DNA from: Litorivita sp040371945
GTDB lineage: Bacteria > Pseudomonadota > Alphaproteobacteria > Rhodobacterales > Rhodobacteraceae
Length of the DNA stretch: 64,000 nt
NCBI RefSeq assembly: GCF_040371945.1
Contig: NZ_BAABWS010000001.1
Coordinates: forward strand, 1,302,001-1,366,000
Direction of reading: 5' to 3'
Shown here piece after piece: positions 18,732 to 27,675 of the stretch (positions are counted from its first letter, which is position 1; the number at the start of each line of letters is the position of its first letter). A model generated the notes under the pieces. That model was not told the DNA's origin, ran no database searches, and saw nothing but the letters and a program-made list of their open reading frames with translations. A program made the position numbers and the translations under genes.

Positions 18732-19607
18732 TTAGAGCGCTTCCGCGCCCGAGATAATTTCGATTAGCTCGTTGGTGATGACCGCCTGACGCGAACGGTT
18801 GAACTCGATGGTCAGTTTATCGATCATCTCGCCCGCGTTGCGTGTGGCGTTATCCATTGCCGACATACGCGCCCCTTGCTCGGACGCCGCGTTTTCCAGC
18901 AGGGCGCTGAAAATTTGCGTGGCGACACCGCGCGGCAGCAGATCGGCCAGAATGGCCTCTTCGCTGGGCTCGTAGTCATAAAGCGTGCTCGCACCGGCAT
19001 CCTCATCCGCTTCATAAGCGGCGGGGATGATCTGCTGCGCTGTCGGGATCTGGCTGACCACGTTCACGAACTTCGCATAGAAGATCGTGGCGACGTCAAA
19101 CTCACCACCGTCAAAGCGCGTCAGGATGTCCTGTGCGATACCTTGGGCATTGTCATAGCCAAGGCGCTTCACCTCGGACAGATCGACATGACCGACAAAA
19201 TACTGTCCCAGATCGCGGCGGATTGCGTCGCGGCCTTTCTTGCCCACGGTCAAAACCTTGACGGTCTTGCCTGCGGCGATCAGCTCTTCTGCCTTGGCAC
19301 GCGCCAACTTGCTGATGTTGCTGTTGAAGCCGCCGCACAGACCGCGTTCGGCGGTCATCACGACGAGCAGATGCACTTGGTCCGCTCCGGTGCCCGACAG
19401 CAGCTTGGGTGCGCTGTCAGACCCGCCAACGGATGCAGCCAGACCGCCCAGAACCGCGTTGAAACGCGCGGTATAGGGGCGGGACTGTTCAGCAGCCTCC
19501 TGCGCGCGGCGAAGCTTCGCCGCGGCAACCATTTGCATGGCTTTGGTGATCTTACGGGTGTTTTTCACACTCGCGATCCGGTTTTTCAGGTCCTTGAGAT
19601 TTGGCAT
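18732..19607 (-). CDS. atpG: F1F0 ATP synthase subunit gamma
   Basis: The 291-residue rotor subunit. The N-terminal coiled-coil helix MPNLKDLKNRIASVKNTRK and the C-terminal SAMDNATRNAGEMI-type helix are the hallmark regions, and GLCGGFN near residue 90 is conserved. It is third in the operon, 15 bp after atpA. Confidence 0.97.
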   Translation of the reverse strand: MPNLKDLKNRIASVKNTRKITKAMQMVAAAKLRRAQEAAEQSRPYTARFNAVLGGLAASVGGSDSAPKLLSGTGADQVHLLVVMTAERGLCGGFNSNISKLARAKAEELIAAGKTVKVLTVGKKGRDAIRRDLGQYFVGHVDLSEVKRLGYDNAQGIAQDILTRFDGGEFDVATIFYAKFVNVVSQIPTAQQIIPAAYEADEDAGASTLYDYEPSEEAILADLLPRGVATQIFSALLENAASEQGARMSAMDNATRNAGEMIDKLTIEFNRSRQAVITNELIEIISGAEAL

Positions 19608-19622
19608 TGCCTCACCTCTCCC

Positions 19623-21161
<1,539 letters not shown>

Positions 21162-21722
21162 TTATCCGACCTCTTTCATTGCATTCTGGAGGGAGTTGAG
21201 GCGCGAACGGATCGACGTGTCGATCATCTTCGAACCCACTTTAACAACAAGACCGCCGATGAGGCTCTCATCCACGGTCGCTTTGATGGAAACGTCTTTG
21301 CCGACATTGGCCGCCAAGACTTTGGACAATTTGTCCGACTGGGCCTTGGTCAATGCCTTGGCCGATACGACCTCGGCGGTCACTTCGCCCTTGTCCGCTG
21401 CAATGGCTTCACGCAGCGCGTTCAGCAAAGCAGGCAAAACAAACAGGCGGCGTTTGCTCGCCATCAGGCGCAGCGTGTTGCCCATCATGGGCGACAGCTT
21501 CATCTGTTTGGCAATCGCAGCAATCGCGCCTTCTTGCTCTTCGCGCGAGTAAAGCGGCGAAGACATCAAGGTTGCGAAATCGGTGCTGGCGGCAAGAGCC
21601 TCCTCAAGAGCGCTCACGTCGCTCTCAACGGCTTTCACCTTCTTTGTTTCTTTGGCCAGGTCAAAAACGGCCGTGGCATAGCGTGCGGCAATGCCGGATG
21701 AGATCGCTGCTGGTTCGGACAC
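21162..21722 (-). CDS. atpH: F1F0 ATP synthase subunit delta
   Basis: A 186-residue peripheral-stalk subunit, first gene of the F1 operon. The conserved start region ARYATAVFDLAKE is near residues 12-25 and the C-terminal GGLVVKVGSKMIDTSIRSRL is typical. GTG at 21722 is chosen because GGAAGG stands six bases upstream; GTG at 21728 would overlap that site. The F0 genes are not in this window, as usual in alphaproteobacteria where they form a separate cluster. Confidence 0.95.
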   Translation of the reverse strand: MSEPAAISSGIAARYATAVFDLAKETKKVKAVESDVSALEEALAASTDFATLMSSPLYSREEQEGAIAAIAKQMKLSPMMGNTLRLMASKRRLFVLPALLNALREAIAADKGEVTAEVVSAKALTKAQSDKLSKVLAANVGKDVSIKATVDESLIGGLVVKVGSKMIDTSIRSRLNSLQNAMKEVG

Positions 21723-21743
21723 GTCCACCCTTCCGATATCTGG

Positions 21744-21780
21744 CCTCGGTTTGACAGACCCCGCTTGGGGTCATCCGAGG
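21744..21780 (-). promoter_or_regulatory. hairpin in the atp operon leader
   Basis: Nested perfect arms, CCTCGG (21744-21749) with CCGAGG (21775-21780) and GACCCC (21757-21762) with GGGGTC (21767-21772), lie 22 bp upstream of the atpH start and next to its ribosome site. There is no T tract, so it is more likely an mRNA stability or translation element than a terminator. Confidence 0.55.
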
Positions 21781-22305
21781 GCGTTTGGATGCCTTGATCG
21801 TTTTCAAAGCTTAGAAATCGGCGTGGGTGTAGCAGAGCAATTCCTTCCTAGCAACCCGCGCGAAATTGATTGTATGCAAATGAATACCGCATCTTTTCAA
21901 AGCCTTAACCCAAGTGCGACGCTTTGCACCGCCGCAGAGCGCAATAAAAAGTTTCAAAAATCTGTCTTTTTGCGATTCCCCCGCCCGTTTTCATGACCAA
22001 ACCGGTCGGTTTTACCGGCCTGCCGTTATCGCTATCGCCGCCGGCGTGGGGCTTGCGGCGCGCTCTGGTGCGGTCCTGCGGCGGGTAAAAGCCCCCTTCC
22101 CGCCTTCGGCGCGATCCCTCGCGCGCGCACTGATCCACGATAATCAAAGGCCCGTTTTTGCGCCAGCGCCGCCAAATGAGGCACTGGCGTTAATCCTTCG
22201 GCAAGATATCGCCCTTTTTGCGCCCTCAGGCTGTCACGCTTTGCGCGCAGAAGGGAATCACAAACTATTAACGCTTTGTGAAGAAGCGGCAGTGGAGACA
22301 AGAAT
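21781..22305. other. intergenic region between atpH and the 22.3-kb gene
   Basis: A divergent spacer. AT-rich DNA at 21840-21970 probably holds the atp operon promoter on the minus strand (TTGAAA near 21900 is one candidate -35). Just before the plus-strand gene, CACAAA (22259-22264) and TTTGTG (22275-22280) form an inverted repeat. I see no coding frame or RNA gene. Confidence 0.4.
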
Positions 22306-23466
22306 ATGCTGATGCGACAGTCCTCTTTCCCGTCCCTGAGCGCCTTGACCGGCGCGCTGACCGGCCGCCTTGGCCGCCGCGCCACTGAGGCGCAAAACGA
22401 TGAGCCAAGCCTCGAGGCCGGATCGGCCGAATTTGACGGCGCTGATCTGGTGCTCGAAAACATGGACGGCAGCCATTCCTTCGCCCAAGCCGCGCCCCAA
22501 CGCGACCCCGCAATCGAAGCCGACGCCGCGCTTCTGGATTCGCTGCGCGCCAAAATCGACGAAGGCCGCCCCCTCACCGCCGCAGGCGGGGACGAGACCG
22601 GCCGCATCACCCCGCGCCGCGCCCGCCGCGCCGCCGAGCGCGATGCGCAAGCGCAGCAAGATGCCGAGACGCGCCAACACGCCGTTCAAGACACCGCGGA
22701 AGCCCCCATGCAGCCCCCCACGCCCGCGCAGGACGCCGCCCAAACGGCGCCGCTGTCTGGCACGCTTGACCTGTCCGGCTTTGCGGTTGCCGAGCAACCC
22801 GCCCCGACCGCTGCACAATGTTCCGTATCGGCCCTGATGACATCGGATGCCGACACGATGGTGTTCACGGCCTCCGAAGACCGCTTCGCCGCGCCGCTGG
22901 TCCAAGCGGTCGAAGAGCAGGCCGATGAAGATCACGCAGCCGGCGATCTTCCGGCAGATGATGTTTCCGAAGCAGAGGTTTCCGCCGAGGATACGCCCGC
23001 ATCCACCGCCGCCGCGCCGCACGCGGCCCCCGACGATGACGGCCACGAAGACCAAGACGATGATTTGCTCTTGGGCCGCTGCGCCGCTCTGGCTGCGCGT
23101 GCCGCGCAGGTGAATGCCGATGCCGCGCAACCGCAAAGCGCCGAGCTGCCCCTGCCCGCGATTGACGAGGTTCCCGAAACGCCCACGCCTTCGGCCCTGT
23201 GCTTGCACCATGGCGCAGGCATCGGCGATCCCGATGACATCATCGAAGGGTTTAGTGCCGAGGATGAAGTCCTGCTCATTGAGCTGACCGAAGGACGCCG
23301 CGTGCCGCGCATCAGCTTCCGCCAGCATCCGAGCGGCGACTACACCGATCTGGTGCTGTTGCAAGACGGGGTGATCCCCGCGCGCCGTGTGATCCGCGTC
23401 TTGGGCGATCATAGTCTCAGCCGCGCCGATCTGGCCTTTAGCATCGCGCGCCGCATGGCGGCCTGA
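22306..23466 (+). CDS. acidic protein of unknown function
   Basis: A 386-residue protein with no family I recognise. The first 250 residues are low complexity, rich in Ala, Glu, Asp and Gln and probably disordered. The last 110 form a compact domain: DPDDIIEGFSAEDEVLLIEL near 310, then DYTDLVLLQDGVIPARRVIRV. The IxGFxAEDxxLLI pattern resembles the domain that ends many RTX-type proteins and recurs in the next gene as ITDFNAEEDRILI. No signal peptide is seen. GGAG stands 8 nt before the ATG. It lies 282 bp upstream of the RTX gene on the same strand; shared export or partnership is inferred. Confidence 0.7.
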   Translation: MLMRQSSFPSLSALTGALTGRLGRRATEAQNDEPSLEAGSAEFDGADLVLENMDGSHSFAQAAPQRDPAIEADAALLDSLRAKIDEGRPLTAAGGDETGRITPRRARRAAERDAQAQQDAETRQHAVQDTAEAPMQPPTPAQDAAQTAPLSGTLDLSGFAVAEQPAPTAAQCSVSALMTSDADTMVFTASEDRFAAPLVQAVEEQADEDHAAGDLPADDVSEAEVSAEDTPASTAAAPHAAPDDDGHEDQDDDLLLGRCAALAARAAQVNADAAQPQSAELPLPAIDEVPETPTPSALCLHHGAGIGDPDDIIEGFSAEDEVLLIELTEGRRVPRISFRQHPSGDYTDLVLLQDGVIPARRVIRVLGDHSLSRADLAFSIARRMAA

Positions 23467-23606
23467 GCGGCCGAGCGGGTTTGCGAACCCCTTATGAAAA
23501 AAGAATTTTTGCCATCGCGCCCCCAGCAGGCGCGATAGGCATTGGCGCGCTGCGGTGCGATTCTCGCGTCCGACGCTCCCAATGGGCGGCATATGACCAC
23601 CGACCG

Positions 23607-23641
23607 CGCAACAATCGCGCAAAACGCACGCGATTGTTGCG
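23607..23641. promoter_or_regulatory. 13-bp perfect inverted repeat
   Basis: CGCAACAATCGCG (23607-23619) pairs with CGCGATTGTTGCG (23629-23641) over a 9-base loop. No T tract follows on either strand, so a terminator is unlikely. It lies 107 bp upstream of the RTX gene, where it may be an operator or an mRNA processing structure. Confidence 0.55.
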
Positions 23642-23748
23642 CTTTGCGCGGCCAAAATCGCCAAAAAATTGACTAACTTTCCCCGCCGTTATACGAAAAC
23701 GTTAACGACGTTAACCATGTCACTGGGAACGAGAGAAAAGGGTACGAG

Positions 23749-25530
23749 ATGATTTTAACGATTTTTTACGCGCTGGTCGGAACGCTCGCGGTTGGTATAC
23801 TCTATGATCTCGCAGACACGTCAACGGACGACACACAGACCGATCCGGACACCCCCGAAACCCCCGAGACACCAGAAACGCCCGAAACGCCGGAAACCCC
23901 CGCAAGCATCGAGACCATCACCGGCACGACCGGTTCGGACACGCTCAGCGCCGCAGACGACCAGATCGCCTTTGGCGGCGACGGGGCCGATGTCATGTCC
24001 GCCTCCGGCACCGGCATTGTGGTCGGCGGCGAAGGCGCCGATACGCTCAGCGCCGCAGATCAGGGCGAGGCGCTCGGCGGCACCGGCTCGGATGTGATGA
24101 CCGGTTCAGGCGAGAGCACCGTGTCGGGGGGCTTCGCCTCCGATACGCTGACCTTGACCGATGATGCCTTCGGCGAGGGCGAGGAAGGCTCCGATATCCT
24201 TATCGCCAGCGGCACCGCCTTGGCCAAGGGCGAAGCAGGCAGCGACATCTTGCAACTGTCCGAACTGGCGGTCGGCAAGGGCGGTCTGGACGACGACCTG
24301 CTCGCGGGCGATGGCAACAGCACGGCGCTTGGCAATGCGGGCGACGATACTTTGCTGGGCATGGGCGGCGCAGAGTTGGAAGGCGGCGACGGCGACGACA
24401 TCCTTGCCTATCAAGGCAACGCCACCGACAGCGGCGCGAGTGTGACCGCCACGGGCGGCGAAGGGGCCGATACCTTTGTGATCGGCCTGACCGGATCGGA
24501 GGGCGCGCTGCCCGATTGGAACGCGCAGCAAGGCCTGCCCTCCTTGGCGGGCAATGTTTTCGAGATCACCGATTTCAACGCCGAGGAAGATCGCATTCTC
24601 ATCGACGCATTTGACGAGATCGACGGCGAGTTGTCGGTGATCACCGAGATGTCCACCGTCAGCAACGAAGCCGGCAACACCTTGGATGTCCTGTTGACCG
24701 CCACCAATGGCGCGGAGCAGACGGTCGGCAGCCTGACCCTGCGCCTCACCAATATCGATGCGCAGGCTTTCGATCCGCTGGTCCACCTCGGCTTTGTCAC
24801 CAGCACCGAAGAGGCCTTGGCCACCGATGCGCCCGAAACCTTCGCCGGTCCTGTGACGCCGCAGACCCTCACCGACGGGGATGATACGGCGGTCATCACG
24901 GCAGCGACCTTGCTTGATGCGGGTGCGGGCAATGACACGGTCACATGGACCGCAGGCATCGGCGGCACCGCCGATCTGGGCGATGGCAATGATACGATTG
25001 TGGCCGGTCCGGCCAATGTCATCATCGACGGCGGCGCGGGCGACGATGTGATCACCGCCGCCTGCGGCGCGACCATCGATCCGGGCACCGGCACCGACGC
25101 GATCACCCTCAACCTCGAAGCGGGCACAGCGCCGATTGCCGTCGCCTTCTCCGAAGAGGCCGATACGATCACCGTCAACCTCGCGGCCAATACGGCGGTG
25201 GATTACTTCCAAGTCACCGTGGTCGAGACCGATACGATCACCGATGCCACATCGGACGATCCGGTCAGCTTTACGCAAACCGGCACGGTCTATTTCTTGT
25301 CGAAAGCGGCCGGTCTGGGCCTGACCGAGGAGGGCTTCATGGCCGACTTTGGCGGCGCGACGGTTCTGGCCGAAATTGATCTGGGCGTGAAAACCGGCGT
25401 GTCCGCCTCGGGCGGCGGGCTGGATATCACCGACGCCTTCAACGACACGGTGGGGATCACGGTGAACGGCACGCTGACCAGCAGCTTCAACTTCCCGATC
25501 AACACCACCGCGACCGAAGCGGCGGCCTGA
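23749..25530 (+). CDS. membrane-anchored RTX-type calcium-binding protein
   Basis: A 593-residue acidic protein. It has an N-terminal membrane helix (ILTIFYALVGTLAVGILYDL), a TPE-repeat linker at 35-52, and at least ten GGxGxDxx-type nonapeptide repeats at 70-240 with three more near 395-430 (GAGNDTV, GDGNDTI, GAGDDVI). A beta-rich domain ending in SFNFPINTT follows. GGxGxDxx repeats bind calcium and fold as a parallel beta-roll. RTX proteins are usually secreted through type I systems by an uncleaved C-terminal signal; the N-terminal helix here is unusual. No type I transporter is nearby. GAG precedes the ATG. Confidence 0.82.
   Translation: MILTIFYALVGTLAVGILYDLADTSTDDTQTDPDTPETPETPETPETPETPASIETITGTTGSDTLSAADDQIAFGGDGADVMSASGTGIVVGGEGADTLSAADQGEALGGTGSDVMTGSGESTVSGGFASDTLTLTDDAFGEGEEGSDILIASGTALAKGEAGSDILQLSELAVGKGGLDDDLLAGDGNSTALGNAGDDTLLGMGGAELEGGDGDDILAYQGNATDSGASVTATGGEGADTFVIGLTGSEGALPDWNAQQGLPSLAGNVFEITDFNAEEDRILIDAFDEIDGELSVITEMSTVSNEAGNTLDVLLTATNGAEQTVGSLTLRLTNIDAQAFDPLVHLGFVTSTEEALATDAPETFAGPVTPQTLTDGDDTAVITAATLLDAGAGNDTVTWTAGIGGTADLGDGNDTIVAGPANVIIDGGAGDDVITAACGATIDPGTGTDAITLNLEAGTAPIAVAFSEEADTITVNLAANTAVDYFQVTVVETDTITDATSDDPVSFTQTGTVYFLSKAAGLGLTEEGFMADFGGATVLAEIDLGVKTGVSASGGGLDITDAFNDTVGITVNGTLTSSFNFPINTTATEAAA
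23851..23904 (+). repeat. 9-bp tandem repeat coding TPE units
   Basis: Six units of Thr-Pro-Glu, the last Thr-Pro-Ala, lie in the RTX gene between the membrane helix and the calcium-binding repeats. Codons vary between units, so it is not a very recent expansion. Confidence 0.85.
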
Positions 25531-25551
25531 TCATCCAAACGGCGAAATTGC

Positions 25552-25584
25552 AAACGCGCGCCTCTCTCGGGGCGCGCGTTTTGC
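25552..25584 (+). terminator. terminator after the RTX gene
   Basis: AAACGCGCGCC (25552-25562) pairs with GGCGCGCGTTT (25571-25581), followed by TGCTTT. Confidence 0.88.
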
Positions 25585-25743
25585 TTTGAGCGGCGCGCCA
25601 ACACCTGCGGATTTGCCCGCGGCACCGCGCCAGAGCAGCGGCGGCTGGGACGGCCAAACATGGCTCGCAAGCGTCACGCCCAAACCGGACCCGTTTCACA
25701 AGGCGCAGGCGAGCGACAGGGCGCAGACGCTCAGGCGCAGCGT

Positions 25744-26484
25744 TTAAACCGGCTTGACCTTGGGCGCGGGCGCCAAGGCCCCCAAGGGTTTGCGCACCGC
25801 TTCGCGCAGCCCTGGCCCGGCGGGCGCATGCACGCGTTTGGTCGCCTCGACCATCAACACGCCCCCCGACAGGATCACCGACAGGCTGCTGCCCGCGCGT
25901 TCCCACATCGGCGCGGTCTTGCGCCAGAACCGCTTGTGCGAGGGCGGCTGGTAAAGCGTGCTGATATGCCGCTCGGGCAGGAAATTATGGTGCTTCAATT
26001 CGCTCTCGAGCTGGCCTTGGCTATAGGGGCGACCAAAGCCGAAAGGCGTGCGATCCGAGCGCGACCAAAGCCCCGCACGATGCGGCACGATAAACAGCGC
26101 CCGCCCCCCTGGCCCCAAGACGCGCCAGCATTCTTCGAGCAACGCCGATGGCCGCTCGGAGGTCTCCAGCCCGTGCAGCACCACCAGCTTGTCCACCCGT
26201 CCGGTTTCAAGCGGCCATAGGGTCTCTTCGCTCAGCACCGACACATTGGGCAGGCCCGCAGGCCACGGCATCACCCCCTGCGGCGCGGGCATGAGGGCGA
26301 CAACGCGGCGCGCATCGGCCAGATAGGGCCGCAACAACGGCACCGCAAAACCAAAGCCCGCCACCGTCTGCCCCTTGGCCTCGGGCCACAGCTTGAGCAT
26401 CTGGTCGCGCACGGTCTTTTGCGCCGCACGGCCAAGATGGCTACGGTAATAAAAGTTGCGCAGGTCTTGCACATCAAGATGCAT
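25744..26484 (-). CDS. SAM-dependent methyltransferase (class I)
   Basis: A 246-residue protein with a methyltransferase_11-type Rossmann core: VAGFGFAVPLLRPYL as the SAM-binding loop near 42, DKLVVLHGLETSERPSALLEECWRVLGPGGRALFIVPHR at the centre. The glycine loop is degenerate (GFGFA rather than GxGxG), so activity is not assured. It ends in a basic, Pro/Ala-rich tail. GGAG precedes the ATG. It is divergent from gloB, a pairing I recall in Rhodobacteraceae. Substrate unknown. Confidence 0.82.
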   Translation of the reverse strand: MHLDVQDLRNFYYRSHLGRAAQKTVRDQMLKLWPEAKGQTVAGFGFAVPLLRPYLADARRVVALMPAPQGVMPWPAGLPNVSVLSEETLWPLETGRVDKLVVLHGLETSERPSALLEECWRVLGPGGRALFIVPHRAGLWSRSDRTPFGFGRPYSQGQLESELKHHNFLPERHISTLYQPPSHKRFWRKTAPMWERAGSSLSVILSGGVLMVEATKRVHAPAGPGLREAVRKPLGALAPAPKVKPV

Positions 26485-26558
26485 TGCAGGCAGGCTCCGG
26501 ATCGGTCACGGTCATCGCACCATCTGCGCAAAGCATATCAACAGGGAGATAAAACGCC

Positions 26559-27326
26559 ATGCCTCTTGAGATCATCACAATTCCCTGCCTGTCGGACAAT
26601 TACGCCTATCTGCTCCATGATGCCCAAAGCGGCGAAACGGCCGTGGTCGATGTGCCCGATGCCGACCCGATCCGGCGCGCTTTGGCGGCGCGCGGCTGGC
26701 GGCTGAGCCATATCTTTTTGACCCACCACCATTGGGACCATATCGACGGGGTGGCGCCCTTGCTCGAAACCAATCGGGCCAAAGTGGTCGGCGCGCGCGC
26801 AGATGCGCACCGCTTGCCCGATCTCGACCTTGCCGTGGCCGAGGGCGAGACATTCGATTTCGGCGGCGAGCCGGTGCAGATTTTTGACGTCAGCGGCCAT
26901 ACGATTGGCCATATCGCCTTTTACCTGCCGCAAAGCGCCGCTTTGTTTTCTGCCGACAGCCTGATGGCCTTGGGCTGCGGACGCCTCTTTGAGGGCACGC
27001 CCGCGCAGATGCATGCCAGCATGGAAAAACTCGCCGCCCTGCCCGCTCAAACCATGGTCTATTCGGGCCATGAATACACCCAGTCCAACGCCCGCTTCGC
27101 GCTCAGCGTCGATCCGGATAATGCCGATTTGCAGGCGCGCAGCACCGCGATTGACGCCGCCCGCGCCGCCGGTCAACCCACCGTGCCCGCGCCTTTGTCC
27201 TTGGAACTGGCGACCAATCCCTTCTTGCGCGCGGGCGATGCGCGTCTCGCCCGCGCCGTGGGTATGGAGGGCGCCGCTCCGGTCGATGTCTTTACCGAAT
27301 TGCGCGCGCGCAAGGACAAATTCTAG
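26559..27326 (+). CDS. gloB: hydroxyacylglutathione hydrolase (glyoxalase II)
   Basis: A 255-residue metallo-beta-lactamase-fold enzyme that hydrolyses S-lactoylglutathione, the second step of methylglyoxal detoxification. The metal motif THHHWDH is at residues 55-61, and SGHTIGHIAFY and YSGHEYTQSN supply further ligands. The C-terminal glutathione-binding region NPFLRA is present. GGGAG precedes the ATG by about 10 nt. Length is standard. Confidence 0.96.
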   Translation: MPLEIITIPCLSDNYAYLLHDAQSGETAVVDVPDADPIRRALAARGWRLSHIFLTHHHWDHIDGVAPLLETNRAKVVGARADAHRLPDLDLAVAEGETFDFGGEPVQIFDVSGHTIGHIAFYLPQSAALFSADSLMALGCGRLFEGTPAQMHASMEKLAALPAQTMVYSGHEYTQSNARFALSVDPDNADLQARSTAIDAARAAGQPTVPAPLSLELATNPFLRAGDARLARAVGMEGAAPVDVFTELRARKDKF

Positions 27327-27675
27327 CCCGATCTAGTGGTATCAGCGCGCCGCGCCCCTATATGTTCATACGCGGCCCGAATGCAGGCGTGCGCAGCGGG
27401 TGCTCCGACGCGGTTCATACGCCATTGCGCGGGGCGGGGCGCATGCGCCGCCACGCAGACAGATCCGCATGGTTAACCCACAGAGCGCGCCCTTGCCGTT
27501 ACGGCAACGCCCCATGGATGGGCGCATAATCACGGCAAATACAGCCCAAAACACGAAATGTGATCGTTAAATCACAAAAAGCACTTGAAGCGGGGCCGCA
27601 ATCGACCAAACTTTAAGACTATGAGGCCATGGTTGGTGTCAACATCGCCCCAACCCAGATCAGAAGGAGCACAAA
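27327..27675. other. intergenic region upstream of clpA
   Basis: A 349-bp gap without a convincing gene. CTTGAAG at 27584-27590 followed 15 bp later by CCAAAC resembles a heat-shock sigma factor promoter only in its -35 half. TGAT-N6-ATCA at 27561 is a short palindrome. No clpS frame is present here. Confidence 0.4.

Noticed and set aside
23697..23717. CtrA-type site (GTTAACGACGTTAAC) upstream of the RTX gene
   Set aside because: The TTAA halves are five bases apart, not the seven of the known CtrA box.
27584..27611. Heat-shock sigma factor promoter for clpA
   Set aside because: CTTGAAG matches the -35 but the -10 half is poor, so I only mention it in the intergenic note.
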